Assembly: GCA_037974965.1 (NCBI GenBank)
Contig: JBBPFI010000014.1
Coordinates: forward strand, 434,001-498,000
Direction of reading: 5' to 3'
Source: Dacryopinax spathularia
Lineage: Eukaryota; Basidiomycota; Dacrymycetes; Dacrymycetales; Dacrymycetaceae
Length of the DNA: 64,000 nucleotides
The stretch's first letter is position 1. Each line of letters begins with the position of its first letter. This document shows, piece by piece, positions 38,042 to 47,500 of the stretch. A model generated the notes under the pieces. That model had not been told where the DNA came from. It made no database searches and worked only from the letters and a program-made list of their open reading frames with translations. A program made the position numbers and the translations under genes.

Positions 38042-39108
38042 ATGCCGTCAAAAAAGCAAAAGAGTCTCGTAGAGATAGCCTGCAAGGTCCGCTACTATTC
38101 TATCTCCTCAGCGATTTGCGCTAAGGCTAACTGATGTGTTAGGCATCAACCGACACGCTCGCCACTCTCCTCCCCCTTACCTTCATACCCGCCTCCCTAC
38201 CCTCACAAACCTATACTCTGTCGCTCTTCTCCGGCCCTTCTGTCCCTCCTACCCTGAGGGAGTCCATATGGCAGCTCTACGAACAGAATATGCGCTCCCT
38301 TTCAGAGGGGTCAAGTATGGGCTGGGATCCGGCTGAGAAAAGGAGGGAGCTGTGGCATAGGGATTCGAGGTTCGTTGTGCTGAGGCCTTTGAGGCCAGCA
38401 GAGGGGAAGGGTAAAGAGAGGGAGAAAGAGAGGAGAGAAGATGTTAGAGGCGGGGAAGTGGCGGCGTTCACGATGTTCAGGTTTGACTGGGAGGAATGTG
38501 CGGATTCGGATTGGGAGGGGGAGGAATGCGAGGTTCTTTACTGGTGCGCTTGTCCCCCTGTTCTCCATTCCATTCCATCCCCACCTTCCACCTTCCACCT
38601 TCCAGCTTCCAGCTTCCACCCACTATCTCCAGTCTGTCGCGGAGTCACTCACGCTCGAGACAGCTACGAACTACAAGTCGCCCCCTCCGCCCAAAGACTA
38701 GGCATCGGCAAGTTCCTCCTCGATCTCCTCGTCCTGCTGGCAAGGGAGTACAGGATGAGGAAAGTGATGCTCACCTGCCTTAAAGGTTCGTCCGTCCTCT
38801 ACCTCATGCCCCTTTACCTCTCCATCTTGCATGATCCATGATCTCGCTAATACTCGAATATAGCCAATACCCACGCGCTGGCGTTCTACCGCTCTATGGG
38901 TTTCGTACTAGATCCTATTTCGCCGAGGGTGATGCCGTTCGACAGCACTACCTACGCAGGGCGGGAGACGCTAGACGGCGCAACAGAGCTGGGGGACGAT
39001 GAGGATCAGGATCAGGAACGGGGAGAGGAGGGGGGCGGGGACGAGGAGGATGAGGACTGCGAGGCAGAAACCTGCGACTACGAGATCCTCTCGCGAAGAG
39101 TTGCGTGA
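38042..39108 (+). CDS. NAA40: histone N-terminal acetyltransferase NatD (NAA40/Nat4)
   Basis: GNAT enzyme that acetylates the N-terminal serine of histones H4 and H2A. Exons 38042-38086, 38143-38543, 38664-38785 and 38864-39108 give 270 residues. Family signatures are IWQLYEQNMRSLSEGSSMGW, the Gly/acidic block before EVLYCYELQVAPSAQRLGIG (acetyl-CoA loop), KFLLDLLVLLAREYRMRKVM with LTCLKANTHALAFYRSMGF, and the C-terminal CDYEILSRR. An in-frame ATG at 37907 would add 45 residues; the start at 38042 (MPSKKQKS) is preferred because it matches the short basic N-terminus of homologs. Acidic inserts occur in the middle (EWE/EGEE) and near the C-terminus. Confidence 0.92.
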
Positions 39109-39333
39109 ACCTGCCTTTCCCTTTTGCCGCAGTGCATGACGGGTGTGGTTTGGTGGCAGGTCGTGCTCCAGTTTCCTGCTAGGGTCGGGAGGCATCTGAG
39201 AGCTAGAGCAGCCACGAAGGATAGAGAGGTGGGAGGGGAGCGGTGGGTGGAAGGGGATTGGGCTGGGAAGGCGTGTTTGGTTCTTGTGGGCGTTTGTGTG
39301 TCGGTTGCGCTGGGGCATGTTTTGTTGTAATTA

Positions 39334-39663
39334 TCAGCGCTGCTTGCTGTACTCAATTGCCCGACTCACATATTCCTTGATAATCTGCTCGGACTTCCTG
39401 AGCCGTTTTTTCCGACCTTCCAAAACCCAGTAATGCTCTCGCCGGTCTTACGGCACTTCCCAGCCGTCATTTGCGCCTCGGCCGGTGAAAGCGTGGGAAT
39501 CAACCCACTCCCCTATATAGAAAGAATAACAATAATGTCTCATTGTCACTTTCCCTAACAAACAACGTGCGCCCTGTCGTCCTCTCTCTTTGCTGTAGGG
39601 TTGAATGCCAAGCCCAACCTGATCGGTCATCGCTGTGATCATCGCCCCCTGGGTGAGAGACAT
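39334..39663 (-). CDS. small two-exon ORF, function unknown
   Basis: Exons 39452-39663 and 39334-39397 join in frame over a 54-nt intron (GTAAGA...CTCAG) to give 91 residues ending SEQIIKEYVSRAIEYSKQR. The terminal segment looks like a genuine amphipathic helix. The start ATG at 39663 is followed by SLTQGAMITAMTDQVG; the frame is open for 14 codons upstream, so the true start may lie further out. It overlaps no other gene and ends tail to tail with NAA40. No family recognised. Confidence 0.35.
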
Positions 39664-40134
39664 GGATTTCGATTTATCGGAATCCGCCCTATCCAAATCC
39701 GGCAACCCGAACCCGCCGCACGTTCAGCTTCTCAGCTTCTTCCGCCAGCCAAAAGCAGCACGTTCGTTTACAGCTTCCCCCACCCAGCCAACACGTCAAC
39801 AACAAAACGTACCCTCTTCTTGCTTCTCTCACCTACGCCTCATGCGAGATACATATGCTTAGGGATGCTCGTCAGCTGGATCATGGATGGGCAGCCCTGT
39901 CTCGGACGAGGGACATTCCTATACAAGACAGCCGACCTGGTCCTCATGCTCCAGTCTCGCCGATAGGCTTCGCAGCTTCTTGAGTTCTTGAGAGGATGCA
40001 CGTTCCTCACATTCCAACACCTTCACCCTTGGTGATCGATCTCGACCAGCAACGTATAATAAGCTCGGAATGCACCTTCTTGGTCCAGACAGGCGTCCTC
40101 CAACATCAACATCAGGCACGTCCCCAACCCCAAG

Positions 40135-41491
40135 ATGCTGCCCGTCAAGCTCGCCCTCCTCTCAGCCCTCACCGTCGCCCCGACTGTGCTGGCCTGGCAG
40201 TCCAACCTCGGAAACTATGCCCTCCAGACGATCCTCGAGTACGGAAGGCCCATTTTGGGGGATTATAAGCCGTGTGAGGAGGGGTTGTGTACTTGGATGA
40301 GCAAGTTTCCTGTGCGTCTCCTTCTCCTCCTACTCCAGCTCGTTCTCCTCCTCCTGGCATCCGTCTTCCTTTAGCTGACCATGGCATGTGTAGGACGACC
40401 TCCCCATCGTCCGCGTACGTCCCCCCGTGCTCCCCTCAACGTTACAGCTCGGCGTACTGACACATGATGTGCTCCGGGGGACAGATGAACATCCCCGGCG
40501 TACACGACACCGCGACGTGGAACTACTCGCAGACGACGCAGGACTCGTTGAAGCATATTACCGCTTCGGGCCTGACGGGGGATGTGGCTCATCAGCCGGC
40601 GCCGGCGGAGATTTATAGGTGTCAGGATCAGCCGATTTGTGCGTCCTCCTCGCTCTCCTTGCTCTCTCCTTGGCCTCTTGCTCTCCTTCTCGTCCTCCCC
40701 TTCTTGCCCTCTTCGTCGTTCTCGCCGTCTTCACCCTCCTTGCCGTCCTCGCCATCCGTGCTTTCTTCCTACTCAGCCCCTCCTTGCCCTCCCCCCTTCC
40801 CTGCCTCACCCACCTTACCTCATCACCTCCATGCTAACCACCCGCCCACAGTCGACATGCTCAACGGCGGTATCCGCGCCTTCGACCTGCGCTACGCATT
40901 CGACCCCACAAACACCAGCCTAGTATTCTACCACAGCGCAGCACTGCAAAGCGAGACCGCAACCGTGCAGGATATCCTGTATGGGTTCTATCATTGGTTG
41001 GACGAGCATCCGACGGAGGCGGTGTTTTTGTCGTTTATGTATGAGGGGTGTACGTCCTTTCCTTCCACTTTTTCCTTCTTCCTCGGCTTGCTGGGCTTGC
41101 TGGGCTTGCTCCTCCTGCTCCTACTGCTCCCTTGCTGCTCAGCCTGCTCTTGCCCCGCTTCGAAAGTCGCAGGCATAAAGATGTACGGACAGACATGACT
41201 AACGCATGCGAACAGCAACGACCCAATGGGCCCAAAACAACGCCGCCGTCCAGCAAATGCTCTACGACACGCTCACGAACAGTGTTGCAAAGCAGTATAT
41301 TTCGCCTATTAAGGACCGGGTGCGCTCCTCTTCCATCTGCATCTCCTGCCCATCTCTTTCTCCATCTCCTACATCTCCATCTCCTTCCCATCTGCGTCTG
41401 CATCTCCTCCTCCATCTTCTTCTCCTGCCCATCTCCTCCATTTCCCTCTCCATTCCCTCTCCTCTCCTTCTCGTACTCGTACTCGTACTCG

Positions 41492-41522
<31 letters not shown>

Positions 41523-42411
41523 CCATCTTCTTCGATTTCGATTCCTGTCGTGCTCACGCAGTTGACTGACGTGTTTGAGGGCAGTTTGGCACGCTGGGCG
41601 ATGTGAGGGGGAAGATCACGCTTTTGCGGAGGTTCACTTTCGACGTACGTCCCCTCCCCTCTCCCCCCTCTCCCCTCTCTCGGCACGAAGCGATTCCCAC
41701 CATCTCTCCGCTAACGCCTCTCGCAGAAACTGGACCCCTCAGCCGAATCCACCATCCCCGGCGTCCATTTCCCCCCCAGCAACTGGACAGACAACTCCCC
41801 CAACATAACCCTCATCTACGACCCCTCCACCAACGCGACCGCCTACATAGAAGACTACTACGAGATCGGCCTGCCCAACGGGGCCGGGGCGGCGGCGAAC
41901 ATTCAGTGGAAGTTTAATGCCACCGTGGCGCACTTGGAGATGGCCGCGAGTGGGCAGTGGGAGGAGAGCTTGTTTTGGAGCTTTGCGAGCTCGGAACATG
42001 ATGCTGATTTGCCGCTGCCGGAGACGCCTATGGTGCGTCCCGTGTTACCCTCTTCCTCCGTCCTCCGTCTCCTCCCTCCTCCCTCCTTTATGCTCTCCCC
42101 TCTACCCTCTCCCACGCACCCTCTTCTCCTCCTGCTCGTCACCCGTCACCCTCTCCCACCCACGCCCCCTTGCCCCCCTGGCGCGCGCCCGCACCCCTCC
42201 TACCCGCTTCCCTCCTCCCTCCCACCTCCTATACGCACGCTAACCAACGTCGGCGCAGATCCAAGCCCTAGGAAACGGAACCTCCACCCCAGGCGTAAAC
42301 CAAAAACTCCTCCCCTGGTTCCAGGCTCGGAAAGGGTCCCGCTGGGGGATAGTGATGTTTGACTTTTTTGGCGACGTGGACGGGCTGATCGAGGCGTTTA
42401 TCGGGCTCTAA
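40135..42411 (+). CDS. secreted PLC-like phosphodiesterase (PI-PLC X-domain family)
   Basis: Eight exons: 40135-40311, 40394-40414, 40485-40638, 40852-41049, 41216-41319, 41585-41644, 41727-42032 and 42259-42411, for 390 residues. The N-terminus is a signal peptide (VKLALLSALTVAPTVLAWQ). The TIM-barrel X-domain shows NIPGVHDTATWNY with a catalytic histidine, GGIRAFDLRYAFD with acidic and Arg residues, an FYHSA strand (second His) and EAVFLSFMYEG. Several Asn-x-Ser/Thr sites fit secretion. No Y or C2 domain is present, as in bacterial-type and fungal single-domain members. Exon 2 is 21 nt. Introns are unusually long (up to 225 nt) and CT-rich. Confidence 0.9.
41465..41522. repeat. CGTACT and CTT microsatellites in a PI-PLC intron
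   Basis: Tandem CGTACT units followed by about nine CTT triplets, within the intron 41320-41584. Non-coding. Confidence 0.85.
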
Positions 42412-42964
42412 CTTCTTCGGCCGTTCCTTGCCTGTGCCTGTGTATGCGGCTGTCCGTGGGGAAAGTTACTGTAGGAAGGATAGATTGGAGTACTGTATGT
42501 AGATGCTGAGGCGGGGAATCAAAAGCCGAATTCGTCTGCGTGCGCTGGACTGTGGGTGTGTGAATAAGACGTGTGCATGGATTGGTGTGCGTAGTGTACA
42601 TTTTGGATTTCAGAGCAGTGGCGGATCGTAACAGAAAGGAGAGGAAAGAGGAAAAGAAGAAGACATCGAGGAGATCATAATCGTAATCACGACCGGGAAA
42701 CCAGTCGGAAAGAACAAATCGCATATCGTCCACCTCAACTTCACCTCCCATCCCAACATCCCAAACATCCATAACACCCGCCAGATCTCAGCCGCTCACA
42801 CCTCGCCCCGTCTCCCATTCCACCCCGGTCACCCATTCCACCCCACCTCCCCACCTTCTCACCTTCCCCCCCCTTTTCCCACCCTTCCCATCGCCCCCCT
42901 CTCCCCCCCCCCCCCCCCCCACCCCCCTCCCCCACACACGCCATTCGAGAGAGAGGAACCCGCC
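42412..42964. other. intergenic with poly-C tract
   Basis: Sits between the convergent ends of PI-PLC and the next gene. 42903-42920 is a run of about 18 cytosines within a C-rich stretch. No gene. Confidence 0.6.
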
Positions 42965-44305
42965 CTAATCAAGCCCCACAACCCTCCCAACCCTCTCGAG
43001 CGCCCAGACCCTCCACCCCTCCCTAACGCCCACTTCCCTTAGCCCCTGCCCCAAGCCCGCCTTCAAGCCCGCCTTCTCCCCTATGGCAGACGCGGTAGGC
43101 GGATCAGGAGCGAAGAGCTCCAGGCTTAGCCCCGTCGCCGCTGAGGGATGTGGCTCGACAGGAGGTAGAGGCTGGGACTGGGAGTGATGGTGGAGATGTT
43201 CGGCTCTGGCTGGGCGCTGGGCTCGCTCTTGCTGAGACTGAACCGGTTGGAGTGGTTGGACTGGTTGGACAGCTGCTCGTCGGCCAGCAACGCTCTTCGG
43301 CCCACCAGCCCCGCCCATCCCTTGCCCAATAGTAGAGGTGGCAGAGCGTGTGGCGTTAAGCAGCACAAGATCCGGATAACTCCACGCCTTCCCCGTCTCC
43401 CTCTCCCTTGTGCGCTCCCTAAAGCCTAGGTGGAGAGCGTCGTCCGTCTCAGGCCCAAGCGCGTGATCTTCTTGAATACTCAACGAAAGACGAGTCAACG
43501 GGTCAGAGGGGTCGGAGGGGTCGGGGAGGGGGGTGTAGGGTGCTGGGTCTTGCTCTTGGTTGGTTAGGAGTGAGGCGGGGAAGTCGGGGAGGTCTGAGAG
43601 GGTGGGTAGGAGGGGATGGGGATGAGGATGAGGACGAGGATGAGGGTCGGAGAGGGAGGGAGGGGCGGAGGGGGGGGAGGGGGTGGAGGAGGATGGGGTG
43701 CGGGATAGTTGCGGTAGGGCTGTTCGAGGTCAGTCAGTCATTCGCACGAAGCAGCGAGTAAGAAGAGCACGGGTAAGAGGACAAGAAGGAGGTGGGAGGC
43801 AGGAACGAAGAGAAGGGAAAGGGGACGTACACAAGTTGAAGTTCAATACGCCTAACCGATCCTCGGCGGTCAGAACCCTCCTAATGCACTCCTCGACGCC
43901 CAGCTCTTCCTCGCCCTCCAACTTTCTCGCTTCACCCTCCGCTTCCTCCCCATCTCCTGCACCTTCCCCTTCCCCGCTCCCTAGCTCTGCTCCGGCGAGC
44001 TCTTCCACGCCTAGGGGCACGTCAGCCGGCCGCACCCAGCCGAACCCTCCTTCCTCAGCTGTATAGAACCCCGCAACGGCAAACGGATCCTCAGTCCTCT
44101 CCGTCAGCGGCGAAGTAAGAGCAGAACGAGGGATCGCCCTCAGCTGGGGCGAGCGAGCAGGGGATCGAGCGGGGGTTGGGAGGGCGCTGCGAGATTTCTG
44201 TTGCGTCGTTGAGGTATTTTTTGGAGCGCGTGGGGGCAGCGAGGAGAGGGATGTGAGTGGACGGGTTGTTGGGTGGGTGTGCGCGCGGGGGAGGGCGGTG
44301 GTCAT
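42965..44305 (-). CDS. Pro/Ser-rich hypothetical protein
   Basis: Exons 43831-44305 and 42965-43719 give 409 residues in one frame. The N-terminal part has Thr/Ser/Pro-rich sequence, then DPFAVAGFYTAEEGGFGW, an acidic Gly/Glu stretch, and ECIRRVLTAEDRLGVLNFN. The second exon begins with a Pro/Ser/His-rich tract (PHPRPHPHPHP), then a conserved-looking stretch LSIQEDHALGPETDDALHLG and KAWSYPDLVLLN, and ends in a helix with WRVWALERVGRVVGLD. I do not recognise a domain. Start at 44305 is the first ATG. Confidence 0.7.
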
Positions 44306-45529
44306 CCTGCTTGGTGGTCGTTTATTTGATTGATGAGTTTGGCTAGGCTAGTCGACGGAGGATGGTGGTGCTGAGCAGATAGACGGTGGTGGTGAGGTTG
44401 CAGATAGTAGATGATATATGACGCTGCGTTACTGGAGACAGTGACAGTGATGATGCCGACGACGCTCAGAGCCAGAGAACGGGAAAGAGGAGATGATGAG
44501 GCCAATCCCGCCCAGAGTGCGGGGAAGGGGGGAGGTTATATGCACTCCGCTAACCGCCCACTCAAACACGCGCAGAGCAAAGGCTTTTATTCATCGACGC
44601 CACACGGTGCCACAAATGCGGGGTAACATAGTCCCTCCTCTTCTCTCCCCCTCCAGCAGGCTTGGCACCAGTCCCCCCACCTTCTCACCCCTCAAACAAG
44701 CCTACCACTTTACTTACAAGACAGCTCCAACCCTCGTAAGTCGTGATGTGAGGAGGACTCACGAGATCCCTAACAAGCTTCTCAGGGTCTTTTCGATGGG
44801 GTTTCACCTTGCTCGAAGAGGCAAGGAGAGAAGGGCGAGAGGGGGGGATGAGGTAATGACACTGCCACCGTTGGGGACAACCTTGTGTATTAAGGGGCTA
44901 GGCGCGGGAGAAGATGTGGGAAGGAAGGGGAGCGGAGGGGAACGGGAGGGGGAGGGGTGGCTTGGCACGAGCGGGCGGGAGGCCATCCAGGGAACGTGAG
45001 GTTTTGTACGGGAGCTGATATGTACGGATCCGTACAGCTCCGTACTCCATCCGTATAGCCGATTCGTATAGCCGGTAGATAGCGCTAGGGACTTATTTAG
45101 CATAACACCCAATATTGATATTCTCGAGCCCATCCCCCGCTCCCCTCCAACACGCAAGTATCCTAGGCACATTCGACTTGTAATCTAACCCTCTCACTCC
45201 AATTCCAATCCTTTCCCTGCTCGCCAGCTGTCTTTTCAACTTGGTCGCAATGATCCACGAGGAACTGGTCGTCGTCCTCAGCGGGACGATCGATATCCAT
45301 ACACACAGTAAGTCATTCATCTCATTCGCAGGGGAAGAAGTCACTCACTGGGTATCAGTTCGTCTCGTCAACAATAGGAGAAGTAGATCTGCACAGCAAC
45401 GGAATTGTGAGTCGACTATGCAGCACATACGCAATAGGGGCTCGACTCACCGAAATTCCCAGATCATCTTGGTCCCTATTCCCGTGCCACACATTCGCAT
45501 CGCATCGCTCATCTCTCACCTCGACCACC
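44306..45529. other. divergent region containing the left end of the candidate large element
   Basis: Promoter region of the gene at 44305 (-), then the inverted-repeat end at 44987-45061. From 45250 a short open frame (MIHEELVVVLSG) ends at a GTAAGT donor at 45308 just after the first CGATATCCATACACAC repeat. It may be a 5' exon of the gene at 45530, but I could not join it with confidence. Confidence 0.4.
44987..45061 (+). repeat. left imperfect terminal inverted repeat of the candidate element
   Basis: Reads CCAGGGAACGTG, then GTACGGGAGC, the 14-nt palindrome GTACGGATCCGTAC, AGCTCCGTAC and CCGTATAGCCG. The reverse complement of 63494-63564 has the same blocks in the same order: CCAGGTTCCGTG, GTACGGAGCC, TGTACGGGTCCGTACAGCTC and CGCATAGCCGG. 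The non-palindromic outer CCAGG and inner TAGCCG blocks fix the inverted orientation. Confidence 0.7.
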
Positions 45530-46714
45530 ATGGATCACCTATACGCCATGGTATCGGAGAGCTGGCGCCACAAGAAGACTTTGACGAGCAAGAAAAACGA
45601 CGACGAAGCCCAGCAAGCAACCGCCAAGCCCACGAGCACCGGATTGGAGGGCAAGAAGAAGGACGACAAAGGTAAAGCGAAGGAGGTTGTCGCCATTCCT
45701 CTCGAACAGGTCGCCGAGGGCAGTCATACTGCCCCAGTACCCCCTACCGCCTTGCCTTCTTCGCATGGATCAACAAGCTCGACCGTGCGCGAGCTGTCCG
45801 ACTTCTACAAGCCCGCTGATTACGCCGAACGGCGCCTGAAGGGTTGGCTCGGCGATGGAGTCCTGTTCGCGACTCTCGGCGCGAACGAGCTGGGAGCGAT
45901 GGCCGGTGGGCCAATGATCAAGGCGGAGCCGGAGCCGGATGGTGCAGACGAGAGGGTGGAAAGGGGGCGGACGCAGGGGCGGGAAGGTGTGTTGAGAGAT
46001 GAGCACGCCGAACTGGCCGAGAGCACGGCCACGCCTCGTGAGCTGGAAGAAGGGCGCGAGGTACGTCCTTAACGATTGATATCCACATGTGTATGGATAT
46101 CGATCGGCTTGCCTGTTGATATCCATATGTGTATGGATATCGATCGGCTTGCCTGCCGATGATGATACTGACACTCGAGCAGGGCGGTCCCGATTCTGCT
46201 GGTCCCCGCAGGCGCCGCGTCTTCGACCTCACCAAACGCGAATACGAGCAGGCCGTTGTTGCTGAGCGTGAAGCAGGCGCTCGTCGTGGTGCGGCTGACG
46301 TCGACGCCGTGTACGACAACCTTTCGGCCATTGCTCGCGCTGGGTGGGACGATGCGGCAGACGTTTGGCTGAGGACGTCTCGCAACTGGCCGTACGTCGT
46401 TGGAGCCGTCAGAAGGATTCGCGAGCACGGCTGTGACCCTCGCCTCCTCTGCTACGACTTGGGCGGGCTCGTCTACTGGCTGGGCAAGGTGATCTATTGC
46501 CTCGTCGATACCTTCTTCAGGTCCCTCTGGGACTTCCGCCGCATCATCCTCGTTGCGATAGGTAAGTTCTTTTCTCTAGTCGAAGTACGCGCTGACATAT
46601 GATTTCTTAGCTTTCTACGTCGTTCTACTCAAGGTCTACCATGTGGATGCCGTAAAGCTGGCGATTGGGATCCTGAAGGCGGCGCCTGGGTGGATTGAGA
46701 AGAAGTTTGAGTAG
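45530..46714 (+). CDS. cargo gene 1: hypothetical protein with C-terminal membrane segments
   Basis: Exons 45530-46060, 46183-46561 and 46611-46714 give 337 residues in frame. The N-terminal half is charged and low complexity (KKKDDKGKAKE; acidic DERVERGRTQG). The middle includes RRRRVFDLTKREYEQAV and DVDAVYDNLSAIARAGW. The C-terminal ~75 residues are hydrophobic (GLVYWLGKVIYCLVDTFF, RRIILVAIAFYVVLLKVYHV), likely membrane-associated. Intron 1 is 122 nt, more than twice the local norm, because it holds two copies of the dispersed repeat, each as a GATATCC.../...GGATATC hairpin. Family not recognised. Confidence 0.7.
46078..46145. repeat. two hairpin copies of the dispersed repeat within intron 1 of cargo gene 1
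   Basis: Two tandem blocks of the form TGATATCCA-TGTGTATGGATATCG, each ending GATCGGCTTGCCTG. The arms are complementary and can form a short stem-loop. Confidence 0.85.
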
Positions 46715-47500
46715 GTTAGTCATCGTCAGGCCTAGTATTACCCGTCACTGTATATCCCAGAGTCCCGCACCTAAATAGAGTCTTGTGATCTTGACTTGAG
46801 ATAATGTCTGCGAGATACTGCTCGCCAATCCCTCGTTGATGTCCCCGTTAGAACGCTCGAGAAAGAGACAGCCCGCCGACCGATATCCATACACACATGG
46901 AGATCGACATCCATCCACACATGGAGATCGACATCCATGCACACAGATGGCGATCAATATCCAGGCACACACAGATAGCGATCGATATCTATACACACAG
47001 ATGGCGATCGATATCTATACACACAGATGGTCGATCGATATTCATACACAGATGGCAATGGAACCTTATACAGACATGGAGATCGATATCCATACACATT
47101 CGGACATCGATCTCACCTTTTCAAGCCTGACCACAGGCCGTCTACTCCCCTGTGGGACAAGATAATTGGGTTGGTCGTGTGGAAAACCTCCTGCCATTTC
47201 ATGAACTAAACGGCAGTGACAGTATGGCACACGTCTTCGTCCATCCGTTCTAGCCGGTCAGCAGCTTAACAGCCGACCGATCGAGATCCACTTACTGCGC
47301 CTTAAAGACACCCGGGCTAGCATTACTTCAAGCAGGCTCGAGGAGGATCCAGGCTCCCTCGCACGCACGATATGCGCTCCGTAGCAGTAGAACGGGTATT
47401 CCATTGCGTCTGTCCTCTAGGTACAGGCAGGCCGATCGATATCCATACACAAACATGGATATCAACAGGATGGGGACTCCTCCCCAGCTCGTCCTAAACC
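46715..47500. other. intergenic with repeat array
   Basis: Lies between two convergent cargo genes. It contains the tandem array at 46881-47113 and a hairpin copy of the repeat near 47430-47465. No gene seen. Confidence 0.6.
46881..47113 (+). repeat. tandem array of the dispersed repeat, about nine degenerate units
   Basis: Units of about 23-27 nt built on CGATATCCATACACACAG followed by ATGGCGAT or ATGGAGAT. Variation is mostly single-base (ATATCT, ACATCC, ATTCAT), indicating ageing of a once-regular array. Confidence 0.85.

Noticed and set aside
42903-42920. Poly-C run as a functional signal
   Set aside because: A simple homopolymer in a C-rich intergenic stretch; no further evidence.
46881-47113. 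CRISPR array
   Set aside because: Units are contiguous and degenerate with no unique spacers, the host is a eukaryote and no cas-like gene is nearby.
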